This document shows positions 31,139 through 37,095 of a DNA stretch of 37,095 bases, in pieces. This stretch comes from W0P28-013 sp963621145 (GTDB lineage Bacteria; Bacteroidota; Bacteroidia; Bacteroidales; Paludibacteraceae), in NCBI GenBank assembly GCA_963621145.1, contig CAVFDI010000010.1, positions 1 to 37,095 on the forward strand, given 5' to 3'. How positions within the stretch are numbered: position 1 is the first letter of the stretch; each line of letters opens with the position of its first letter. Below the pieces are notes generated by a model, which saw only the letters and a list, made by a program, of their open reading frames with translations, ran no database searches and was not told the DNA's origin. The position numbers were made by a program, and so were the translations under genes.

Positions 31139-32191
31139 TCACTTTTTTATCAGAATAGCATCGCCATAAACGCCAAAGCGATATTTTTCTTTCACGGCTT
31201 CGTCGTAGGCGTGCATCACAAAATCGTAGCCGCCAAAGGCGCAAGCGTTCATCAGCATGGTGCTGAAAGGCAGTTGGAAATTGCTGATGAGTGCATCGGC
31301 AGTGGTGAATTCGTAGGGCGGGAAAATGAAACGGCTGGTCCAACCTTCGAAAGGCTTGATGTAACCGTTCATCATCGAGGCGGTTTCGAGAGCGCGCAAC
31401 ACGGTGGTGCCAACGGCACAGACTTTATGCTCTTTTTCGTGCGTTTTGTTGAATCGGTCGGTAGCCTCTTCGTTCACAAACATCTGCTCCGATTCCATCT
31501 TGTGTTTCGTCAAATCCTCCACATCGATGTCGCGGAACATACTCAGACTGGCGTGCAACGTGATGAATGTTTTGTTTATTCCCTTGATTTCCATGCGTTT
31601 AAGCAGTTCGCGACTGAAGTGCGCACCTGCCATTGGAGCAACTATTGCACCCTCTTTTGCAGCAAAAATGGTCTGGAAACGTTCGGCATCTTCTGGCTCG
31701 ACTGGACGTTTGATGTAGCGCGGCAGCGGAGTGGAACCAAGTCCGTATAGCTCTTTTTTGAACACTTCGTGGTCGCCATCGTACAGAAAACGAATGGTGC
31801 GACCGCGCGATGTTGTGTTGTCGATGACCTCTGCCACCATGGCCTCGTCGGGACCGAAATAGAGCTTGTTGCCGATGCGGATTTTGCGCGCTGGCTCCAC
31901 TATCACGTCCCACAAAAATGTCTCAGGATTCAGCTCGCGAAGCAGCATCACATCGATGTCGGCACCAGTTTTCTCCTTTTTGCCGATGATGTGGTCGGGC
32001 GATACTTTCGTGTCGTTGAACACGAAAAGGTCGTTCTCGTCGAATTCGTTGATTATCTCTTTGAAAATGTGGTGTTCGATTGTTCCTTTTGCCACATCAA
32101 GCACCATCAAACGCGATTCGTCGCGGTATTCGGCGGGATACTGAGCAATCAGCTCTTCGGGTAGTTTGAATTTAAATTTAGAAAGTTTCAT
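31139..32191 (-). CDS. queA: tRNA preQ1(34) S-adenosylmethionine ribosyltransferase-isomerase
   Basis: QueA transfers and isomerises the ribosyl moiety of AdoMet onto preQ1 at the wobble position of tRNAs with GUN anticodons, giving epoxyqueuosine. The 350 residues match the family from the N-terminal FKFKLPEELIAQYPAEYRDESRLMVLD through NDTKVSPDHIIGKKEKTGA, RYIKRPVEPEDAERFQTIFA, KEGAIVAPMAGAHFSRELL and the C-terminal FIFPPYEF region. It belongs to the same pathway as the riboswitch-controlled transporter at 22296-22991. In the operon it is downstream of truB (19-bp gap). Confidence 0.96.
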   Translation of the reverse strand: MKLSKFKFKLPEELIAQYPAEYRDESRLMVLDVAKGTIEHHIFKEIINEFDENDLFVFNDTKVSPDHIIGKKEKTGADIDVMLLRELNPETFLWDVIVEPARKIRIGNKLYFGPDEAMVAEVIDNTTSRGRTIRFLYDGDHEVFKKELYGLGSTPLPRYIKRPVEPEDAERFQTIFAAKEGAIVAPMAGAHFSRELLKRMEIKGINKTFITLHASLSMFRDIDVEDLTKHKMESEQMFVNEEATDRFNKTHEKEHKVCAVGTTVLRALETASMMNGYIKPFEGWTSRFIFPPYEFTTADALISNFQLPFSTMLMNACAFGGYDFVMHAYDEAVKEKYRFGVYGDAILIKK

Positions 32192-32210
32192 GATTATTAT
32201 GTTTTTTATT

Positions 32211-32903
32211 TTATTCTACGGAATTATTTTTGATTTTCTCGATTAAATCGTCGATGTTCCAGCAATCGGCAAGTTTGATATTGCCCACACGAGTGCGCTG
32301 CAGAGCTGTGAGGTGTGCGCCGCTGTCAAGTGCTTCGCCAATGTCGCGCGCTAAGGCTCGAATGTAAGTGCCTTTGCTGCAAACTACGCGAATTTGCAAG
32401 ACTGGCAGCTCAAAGTGCAAGACTTCCAATTCGTCGATTACCAAAAGTTTCGGCTTCAGCTCCACATCTTGTGCTTTGCGGGCGTAGTCGTAGGCGCGTT
32501 TGCCATCGATTTTTACGGCTGAATAGACGGGCGGCACTTGCCAAATTTCGCCACGAAAGCGCGCCAAAACCTCGTCGACCAGCGCGCGTGTGATGTGTTC
32601 GGTAGGGTAGTGCGCATCAATTTCATGCTCTAAATCGAACGATGGTGTAGTTGCGCCCAACTGCAGCGTGGCTATGTACTCTTTAACGCCGCTTTGCAAC
32701 TCTTCGATGCGTTTGGTGGCGCGCCCTGTGCAGACTATCATCACGCCCGTGGCAAGCGGATCGAGTGTGCCAGCGTGGCCCACTTTCAGCTTTTTTTTGC
32801 CCAACGAACGACACATAGCGCCGCGCAAACGGTTCACCACATCGAACGAAGTCCAATGCAGCGGTTTGTCGACATAAATTATTTCGCCCTCTTCAAAATT
32901 CAT
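32211..32903 (-). CDS. truB: tRNA pseudouridine(55) synthase
   Basis: TruB makes pseudouridine 55 in the T loop of tRNA. The catalytic motif GHAGTLDPLATGV contains D48, and LQLGATTPSFDLE, VPPVYSAVKIDGKRAYDYAR and the late RVVCSKGTYIRALARDIG are all family blocks. The 230-residue length is that of the form without a C-terminal PUA domain, usual in Bacteroidota. It lies between uppP (29-bp gap) and queA (19-bp gap). Confidence 0.95.
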   Translation of the reverse strand: MNFEEGEIIYVDKPLHWTSFDVVNRLRGAMCRSLGKKKLKVGHAGTLDPLATGVMIVCTGRATKRIEELQSGVKEYIATLQLGATTPSFDLEHEIDAHYPTEHITRALVDEVLARFRGEIWQVPPVYSAVKIDGKRAYDYARKAQDVELKPKLLVIDELEVLHFELPVLQIRVVCSKGTYIRALARDIGEALDSGAHLTALQRTRVGNIKLADCWNIDDLIEKIKNNSVE

Positions 32904-32932
32904 GGCCTAAATCATTGATTTGTTGAATGATT

Positions 32933-33736
32933 TTAGCACAGCGTCCAAATCAGGGCGAATGTTCCAGCCAATGCGCAATAGATGGCAAAATAGATGAGTT
33001 TGCCGCGTTTCACGAGTTCAATCATGAATTTGCAGGCGAAACAGCCCGAAATGAATGCCGCCAAAAATCCGACAATCAATGCCGAAGTTGGCACTACATT
33101 GGTAACGGCTGCTGCACTCTCCGAAAATAGGTCGATAACATTGAGCAGAGCCTCGCCCAAGATTGGCGGAATGACCATCAGAAACGAAAATTGTGCCAAC
33201 TTTTCTTTGTTGTTGCCGAGCAGAAGTCCCGTGGCGATGGTGGTGCCAGAGCGCGAAAGTCCTGGCAAAACTGCCACCGCTTGCGACAATCCGATGATGA
33301 ACGCATCGCGCATCGAAATCTCGCTTTTTTGGCGTGGTTTGGCAAAATAGGCGAATGCCAGCAGGCAGGCGGTTACTATTAGGCAGATGCCCACAACCAC
33401 CAGTCCCGAGCCGAAAATGGCCTCGACTTTATCTTTGAAAAACACGCCCACAATGCCTATTGGCACCATCGAAATGAGAATGTTGACCACATATTTTGTG
33501 CCTGCGTTCCATTGAAATTTGAAAAGATCGCGGAAGAGCCACACAATTTCGCGCCACAGCACCACAATGGTACTCAACACCGTGGCCACATGCACTGCCA
33601 CTGTGAAAGCAAGATTTTCGTCGCCTTCCATACCAAAAATGGCTGCACCAATGGCCAAATGACCGCTGCTCGACACGGGCAGATACTCGGTCAGTCCCTG
33701 AATTAGGCCTAAAATAAGCCCTTCGAACCAAGTCAT
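32933..33736 (-). CDS. uppP: Undecaprenyl-diphosphatase
   Basis: UppP (BacA) dephosphorylates undecaprenyl pyrophosphate at the membrane, recycling the lipid carrier for peptidoglycan and O-antigen. The 267-residue, multi-spanning protein has the active-site motifs GLTEYLPVSSSGHLAIG near residue 20 and LPGLSRSGTTIATGLLLG near residue 160, containing the catalytic Glu/His and Arg/Ser residues of the family. The start codon overlaps the DUF3098 stop by four bases (ATGA), indicating translational coupling. Confidence 0.95.
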   Translation of the reverse strand: MTWFEGLILGLIQGLTEYLPVSSSGHLAIGAAIFGMEGDENLAFTVAVHVATVLSTIVVLWREIVWLFRDLFKFQWNAGTKYVVNILISMVPIGIVGVFFKDKVEAIFGSGLVVVGICLIVTACLLAFAYFAKPRQKSEISMRDAFIIGLSQAVAVLPGLSRSGTTIATGLLLGNNKEKLAQFSFLMVIPPILGEALLNVIDLFSESAAAVTNVVPTSALIVGFLAAFISGCFACKFMIELVKRGKLIYFAIYCALAGTFALIWTLC

Positions 33737-33954
33737 TTGTTGCGATTTTTAGGTTTCCACATGATGGCTACAATCATCAGCACAAAGCCCAACATGCAGA
33801 CAATTGGTGCCACGGTGACGCGCCTAAAACTGAACACATCGGGGTTGAAAGCGACCTCGGTCGATGAGCCGTACATCAGCACAAAGCCTAGCACAATAAC
33901 GGCAAACGCCACACCCATCAGGATAAAATTGATTTTTGAAAATGGAAATTTCAT
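33733..33954 (-). CDS. DUF3098 small membrane protein
   Basis: The 73-residue protein has two membrane segments (about 9-27 and 47-65) joined by a loop with STEVAFNPDVFSFRRVTVAP, the conserved core of DUF3098. The family is confined to Bacteroidota and lies between ftsX and uppP in many genomes; function unknown. It overlaps uppP by four bases. Its conserved position suggests a role in cell-wall or division processes, an inference from neighbourhood only. Confidence 0.85.
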   Translation of the reverse strand: MKFPFSKINFILMGVAFAVIVLGFVLMYGSSTEVAFNPDVFSFRRVTVAPIVCMLGFVLMIVAIMWKPKNRNK

Positions 33955-33991
33955 GATAGAGTTGAAAATTTGTAAAGTCTATAAAGTTGAA

Positions 33992-34017
33992 AGTTGGGAC
34001 GCGACATTTCACGTCCG
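33992..34017. repeat. Imperfect hairpin GGGACGCGACATTTCACGTCC in the DUF3098-ftsX spacer
   Basis: GGACG and CGTCC pair, with a GTTTTTTT tail on the + strand only. As the genes here are on the - strand it cannot serve as their ordinary terminator. It resembles the hairpins at 1928, 7208 and 22240. Confidence 0.45.
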
Positions 34018-34097
34018 TTTTTTTGCAGTATTACAATTCTAAATTCATAATTTGCTCTGTTGCCACACCATCTAAAAGGCTTGCAAATTATTTTTCA

Positions 34098-34976
34098 TTA
34101 AACGAAGAATAGGTCGTCTGTTTTCATGCGAATGTAGCGGTTCACGGCACTGAGCGTGGCGAGCATCATTATCAAGAAACTGATGGCAAACACCACAACT
34201 ACCACTGGCACTATTATTTTCCACGAATAGAGGTTCATCAGGCCGCCAATTTCGGTTTGCACATAGTAGACTGCGCCGCCAAGCAAAATCAATGCCAAGA
34301 GTGCTGCAATAACGCTGTTACCAGCGGCTCGGCGCATGAATGGCGCACGAATAAATCGCGGGTTGGCACCGACCAATTGCATGGTGTTTATCAGGAAGCG
34401 TTGCGAATAGACAGAAATGCGTACTGTGTTGGAAATCAGCGCAATAGATATGAAAAGCAGCACCAATGCAATGCCTGCCAGCATCAGCGAGAGGCGGCTC
34501 ACTTTTTGGTTTATCAGTTCCACCAAATCCTCTTGGTACACAAACTCGTCGATGCCCTGAAAAGTGGTCAGTTTCGTCTTTATCATCTCGATGCTGTCGG
34601 TGCAGGCGTAGTCGGCATGCAGATAGACTTCGATGGAAGCGCGAAGGGGGTTAAATCCCAATAGTTCAGATGGGTCTTCGCCAAGACTTTCGATGTGCTC
34701 TTTCAGCGCGTCGTCTTTGCTGATGTATTCGTAACGTTTGGCAAAATCGCACACATCGAGATAGCGTTCGATGCGCGTCACATCGGCTTCGGAGGCTGTG
34801 TCGTGCAGCACTACCGACAGCGACACGTGTTCTTTGGTGTCCTGTGCAATCTCTTTGGCAAAAGCCAGCAAAAATGCAATCAATCCGACCATGAAAAGCA
34901 CCAACGCAATGCTGATAGTTGCCGTGAGGTGCATGTTGAAAAACGAATTTTTTCTTGGTTTGTATCCGCGAGCCAT
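34098..34976 (-). CDS. ftsX: Cell-division ABC transporter-like permease FtsX
   Basis: FtsX pairs with the ATPase FtsE in the divisome and controls peptidoglycan hydrolases. The 292-residue protein has a short cytoplasmic N-terminus, a membrane helix (about 17-41), a periplasmic domain (about 42-165) and three further helices (about 165-190, 220-240, 255-280), matching FtsX topology. FtsE is not next to it, which is usual for Bacteroidota. It begins the ftsX-DUF3098-uppP-truB-queA series and has a good promoter upstream. Confidence 0.93.
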   Translation of the reverse strand: MARGYKPRKNSFFNMHLTATISIALVLFMVGLIAFLLAFAKEIAQDTKEHVSLSVVLHDTASEADVTRIERYLDVCDFAKRYEYISKDDALKEHIESLGEDPSELLGFNPLRASIEVYLHADYACTDSIEMIKTKLTTFQGIDEFVYQEDLVELINQKVSRLSLMLAGIALVLLFISIALISNTVRISVYSQRFLINTMQLVGANPRFIRAPFMRRAAGNSVIAALLALILLGGAVYYVQTEIGGLMNLYSWKIIVPVVVVVFAISFLIMMLATLSAVNRYIRMKTDDLFFV

Positions 34977-35015
34977 GTTGTAAAAACTTGTAAATCAGTA
35001 TTTTATGCTAAAAAC

Positions 35016-35038
35016 GCAACCTGCGCAATTTAGGTTGC
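35016..35038 (-). promoter_or_regulatory. Stem-loop at the 5' end of the ftsX transcript
   Basis: On the - strand GCAACCT-AAATTGCGC-AGGTTGC forms a perfect 7-bp stem, followed by GTTTTT. It begins at the last base of the -7 box, so most of it would be at the extreme 5' end of the mRNA. It could stabilise the message or cause early termination. Confidence 0.5.
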
Positions 35039-35069
35039 AAATATAATACATTTGCACCCCCTTTGTCAA
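35038..35069 (-). promoter_or_regulatory. Promoter of the ftsX operon
   Basis: On the - strand TTG (35067-35069), a 21-bp spacer and TATATTTG (35038-35045). Confidence 0.7.
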
Positions 35070-35101
35070 GAGGTTGAGGCAAAAAAATGGAAAAACGGCA
35101 C

Positions 35102-35134
35102 AAAAAAAGTCCCATCCAGCATTTGGACGGGACT
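35102..35134 (-). terminator. Terminator of rplS
   Basis: On the - strand AGTCCCGTCCA-AATG-CTGGATGGGACT forms an 11-12-bp stem with one mismatch, followed by TTTTTTT. It lies 23 bp after the rplS stop. Confidence 0.9.
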
Positions 35135-35156
35135 AAATTTCGTTTTAGAACGATGG

Positions 35157-35504
35157 TTAGATGCGTTTTTCGCGAATGCGAGCGGCTTTGCCTTTGAGCT
35201 CGCGCAGGTAGTAGAGTTTCGCGCGACGCACTTTACCAACTTTGTTCACTTCGATGTTCTCGATGAACGGCGAATCCATCGGGAAGATACGCTCTACGCC
35301 AACATTGTCCGATATTTTGCGAACAGTGAAACGGCGTTTTGCGCCGTGGCCAGAGATTTTGATCACGATGCCGCGATACTGCTGTATACGCTCTTTGTTA
35401 CCCTCTTTGATGCGGTAAGCCACCGTGATGGTGTCGCCACTTTTGAATGCGGGAATTTCTTTGCCTTGTGCAAACGATTCCTCGACAACTTTAATCAAGT
35501 CCAT
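35157..35504 (-). CDS. rplS: 50S ribosomal protein L19
   Basis: L19 lies at the interface of the ribosomal subunits. The 115 residues match the family: FKSGDTITVAYRIKEGNKERIQQYRGIVI, the central GAKRRFTVRKISDNVGVERIFPMDSPFI, and VGKVRRAKLYYLRELKGKAARIREKR at the C-terminus. The gene is monocistronic, with its own promoter and terminator, as is common in Bacteroidota. The transcribed leader of about 80 nt could fold weakly (GTTTC/GAAGC), but I see no clear binding motif for autoregulation. Confidence 0.97.
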   Translation of the reverse strand: MDLIKVVEESFAQGKEIPAFKSGDTITVAYRIKEGNKERIQQYRGIVIKISGHGAKRRFTVRKISDNVGVERIFPMDSPFIENIEVNKVGKVRRAKLYYLRELKGKAARIREKRI

Positions 35505-35588
35505 TGATTTAAGAATTTAATTTTTAAACGATTGTGCAGCATTCACGGGCTTCTCCACTCCACATCAGAGGCTACACGAAACAGGCTG

Positions 35589-35620
35589 CAAAGGTACAAT
35601 TTTATTTTTATGCCGCCAAA
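35589..35620 (-). promoter_or_regulatory. Promoter of rplS
   Basis: On the - strand TTTG (35617-35620), a 20-bp spacer and TACCTTTG (35589-35596): a nearly ideal Bacteroidota housekeeping promoter. Confidence 0.85.
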
Positions 35621-35650
35621 TGTTTTTCAAAGATTTTTTTTCGCGCTTTT

Positions 35651-36892
35651 TTATCGAACTACGATTTTTGCCACTTTGTTGCCGCATTTTACAATGTAAA
35701 CGCCTGTGAGTGAACCGTTTTGCTTGGTTACATCGAGTCCAGTGAGGTCGAAAATCGTCATGTCGTCAGGACCAACTATCGTTTTGTCGATTGTGAAAAT
35801 GTTCAGCTCATCGGCAGCAACTGCGCTGATGGCGGTTGGCACTTTTTCGTTCATATTATAAGTGGTGTCGGTCTCCAAATCGTACTCTTTGTTGTTCGGG
35901 TCGCGATCGGTGAAGGTGCAAAAAACGGGCAAAACTTTGTCGAGTTTCCAGCGCTTTTTGTTCGAATCGATGCAGTTGAGCACAATGTGGTAGTTGTACC
36001 AATGCTCGTTGTAGCGGCTCACGGGAGTCATCGAAAAATCGAGCGAGGTGAGCTTGGCTTGCGTGCCGCCCTCTTCGCTACTCGGGAACTGAATGTACGA
36101 TTTCGACGAAGTCCAACCCGCCATGGTTTCGGCTTTATCGAGCGAATAGTCGCCTGCAATCGAGGTCATCGAGGCGGTTTGTATCGAGGTTTCTATGCGC
36201 GGCACAGCGTTTTCGGACTCCGACTGGTTGAGGCTCAAATCCCAGAAATAGAGATTTTTCGTGAAATCGGAATAGCGCGCATAGAGGTCGGCCTGCGCAT
36301 AGTTGATGTCGAGAATGTTCACCGACTCGTCCTCGCCCACATAGCCTTCGCCATTGCCCTTTACATAGAGCACGGGACGCTGCATGTTGGTCTCGGTTTG
36401 GTAGAATTTGAAGCCGTGATCTTTCTGATTGAACAAAAATTTGCCTACGCCCGATTTGGTAACAATGTCGACGCCATATTCGCCTTGCCAAGTGAATTCC
36501 ACATTGGTTTCGCCTTTCGAAAAGGTGATGCCGTTGTTTTTCGATACGCCAGCCAAGTAGTAACCGCCTGCGCCACGGTCGCCATCGCCTGTGCAGCGAA
36601 TGGAGCAGAGTTTGTAGTACGAGTGGTACTGGTTGTGGTACAAGATGCACTCGTTTTCTGCGTAGTCGCCCGTAATCTGCGTGCCGCTGAAATGTTCAAT
36701 CAGCTCGTAGTTTTTGCCCGTGGCGTTTTGTCCATCGAAAATGTAGGCGTTGTTTGCATATTCAGCCACAATCAGAAATGTGTCCTGAAATTCTGTGCCG
36801 ATTTTGTCGAATTTGGTCACGCGCGTGTAGACGCCTGCCTGTGCGCCCAGCACCGACGCAGCAACGATGAGAGAAAGAAAAATTTTTTTCAT
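35651..36892 (-). CDS. Secreted protein with a T9SS-type C-terminal sorting domain
   Basis: The 413-residue protein starts with a Sec signal peptide (MKKIFLSLIVAASVLGAQA). The last 50 residues (from about 365) end in MTIFDLTGLDV, GVYIVKCGNKVAKIVVR, the pattern of the T9SS type A C-terminal domain that directs export and anchoring. The central part has no motif I recognise; it contains tandem beta-rich stretches such as FLIVAEYANNAYIFDGQ and YYLAGVSKNN, similar in style to Bacteroidales exported proteins of unknown function. The ATG at 36892 is used because the signal peptide starts there; an earlier ATG lies across the -7 box. A hairpin AGTCT-TTGC-AGACT (36930-36943) lies in the leader. Confidence 0.85.
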   Translation of the reverse strand: MKKIFLSLIVAASVLGAQAGVYTRVTKFDKIGTEFQDTFLIVAEYANNAYIFDGQNATGKNYELIEHFSGTQITGDYAENECILYHNQYHSYYKLCSIRCTGDGDRGAGGYYLAGVSKNNGITFSKGETNVEFTWQGEYGVDIVTKSGVGKFLFNQKDHGFKFYQTETNMQRPVLYVKGNGEGYVGEDESVNILDINYAQADLYARYSDFTKNLYFWDLSLNQSESENAVPRIETSIQTASMTSIAGDYSLDKAETMAGWTSSKSYIQFPSSEEGGTQAKLTSLDFSMTPVSRYNEHWYNYHIVLNCIDSNKKRWKLDKVLPVFCTFTDRDPNNKEYDLETDTTYNMNEKVPTAISAVAADELNIFTIDKTIVGPDDMTIFDLTGLDVTKQNGSLTGVYIVKCGNKVAKIVVR

Positions 36893-36958
36893 GGTATAAG
36901 ATGTTTTTTTGGTTTCGAGGTTTTGTGTTAGTCTGCAAAGACTAGCGACTTCAAGGTG

Positions 36959-36966
36959 CAAAATTA
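36959..36966 (-). promoter_or_regulatory. -7 box (TAATTTTG) of the T9SS-type gene
   Basis: On the - strand TAATTTTG lies 66 bp upstream of the ATG. The expected -33 position falls at the junction with MITE copy 3, about 20 bp upstream (36985-36990). Confidence 0.6.
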
Positions 36967-36986
36967 CAAAAAAATGTTGACTTTGC

Positions 36987-37095
36987 AGGTAGGCTCTAAA
37001 AATTATCTTTGCAAGAATTTTTGAATTATAATCGAGCAGATTTTTTTGATTTTCGAAGGAGCAGGGTGTGCTGTGACTGAGAAAAGACGCGATTA
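36987..37095 (+). mobile_element. MITE-like element, copy 3 (cut by the window end)
   Basis: From AGGTAGGCTCTAAAAATTAT this segment follows copy 2 (from 28824) closely through CTTTGCAAGAATTTTTGAAT, CGAGCAGATTTTTTTGATTT, CGAAGGAGCAGGGTG and GTGACTGAGAAAAGACG. It differs at scattered positions and departs at the last few bases (CGATTA). The right end is outside the window. Confidence 0.85.

Noticed and set aside
33992..34025. Terminator for the ftsX transcript
   Set aside because: The T-run is on the + strand while the genes are on the - strand, and the conserved cluster probably continues through this spacer.
35505..35589. Structured L19 leader closed by GCAGC/GCTGC
   Set aside because: The 5' GCAGC overlaps the -7 box, so it would not be transcribed; only weak internal pairing is left.
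36135..36650. Long frame antisense or in another frame within the T9SS-type gene, and similar long frames opposite dxr, rseP, lysC and recQ
   Set aside because: They lie entirely within well-supported genes, have skewed Arg/His/Cys composition and no recognisable domains; the GC-biased codon use of the real genes keeps the other frames open.

Overview
The window looks like the chromosome of a member of the Bacteroidales (phylum Bacteroidota). Evidence: many TAnnTTTG-type -7 boxes, few Shine-Dalgarno sequences, a C-terminal type IX secretion (T9SS) sorting domain, a TonB-dependent receptor, and familiar Bacteroidota gene neighbourhoods (M23 peptidase-dxr-rseP; mutY/HU/rng; ftsX-DUF3098-uppP-truB-queA). 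I see no rRNA or tRNA genes, prophage, complete insertion sequence or CRISPR array. Genus cannot be fixed from this window.

Layout. Positions 1-7185 (+ strand): Fur-family repressor, zinc peptidase, dihydrofolate reductase, M23-type protein, dxr, rseP, a SpoU-type rRNA methylase and a pseudouridine synthase. Positions 7261-15967 (- strand): a beta-lactamase-fold hydrolase, a TPP-riboswitch-controlled TonB receptor, a 703-residue AAA+ ATPase, an AAA_14/DUF4143 ATPase and mutY. Positions 16111-20675 (+): HU, a 29-residue basic protein, rng, ffh, folD. Positions 20716-22991 (-): a second AAA_14/DUF4143 ATPase and a preQ1-riboswitch-controlled VUT-family transporter. Then lpxK (+), an OmpH-like lipoprotein and a small membrane protein (-), and pepD (+). 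Positions 26848-36892 (-): recQ, a DUF2461 protein, lysC, the queA-truB-uppP-DUF3098-ftsX cluster, rplS and a secreted T9SS-type protein.

Functional links. Queuosine: the preQ1-I riboswitch and transporter fit with queA further along. Thiamine: the TPP riboswitch marks the receptor as a likely thiamine-compound importer, with an SD-sequestering hairpin visible. Envelope: M23, rseP, lpxK, OmpH-like lipoprotein, uppP and ftsX. RNA and translation: rng, ffh, rplS, truB, queA, the SpoU methylase and the small basic protein.

Most unusual content is noncoding. (1) Two AAA_14/DUF4143 ATPase genes each carry a private array of short repeats spaced at exactly 32 bp (gene 1) or 33 bp (gene 2); gene 1 is also bracketed by identical 82-bp direct repeats. 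(2) A MITE-like family with AGGTAGGTTCTAAAA termini occurs three times: one forms the rng leader, one supplies the first base of a stop codon, and the longest carries an open frame. (3) Many start-proximal spacers are degenerate tandem repeats of 7 or 8 bp. (4) A 65-70-bp dispersed element occurs twice in opposite orientation.
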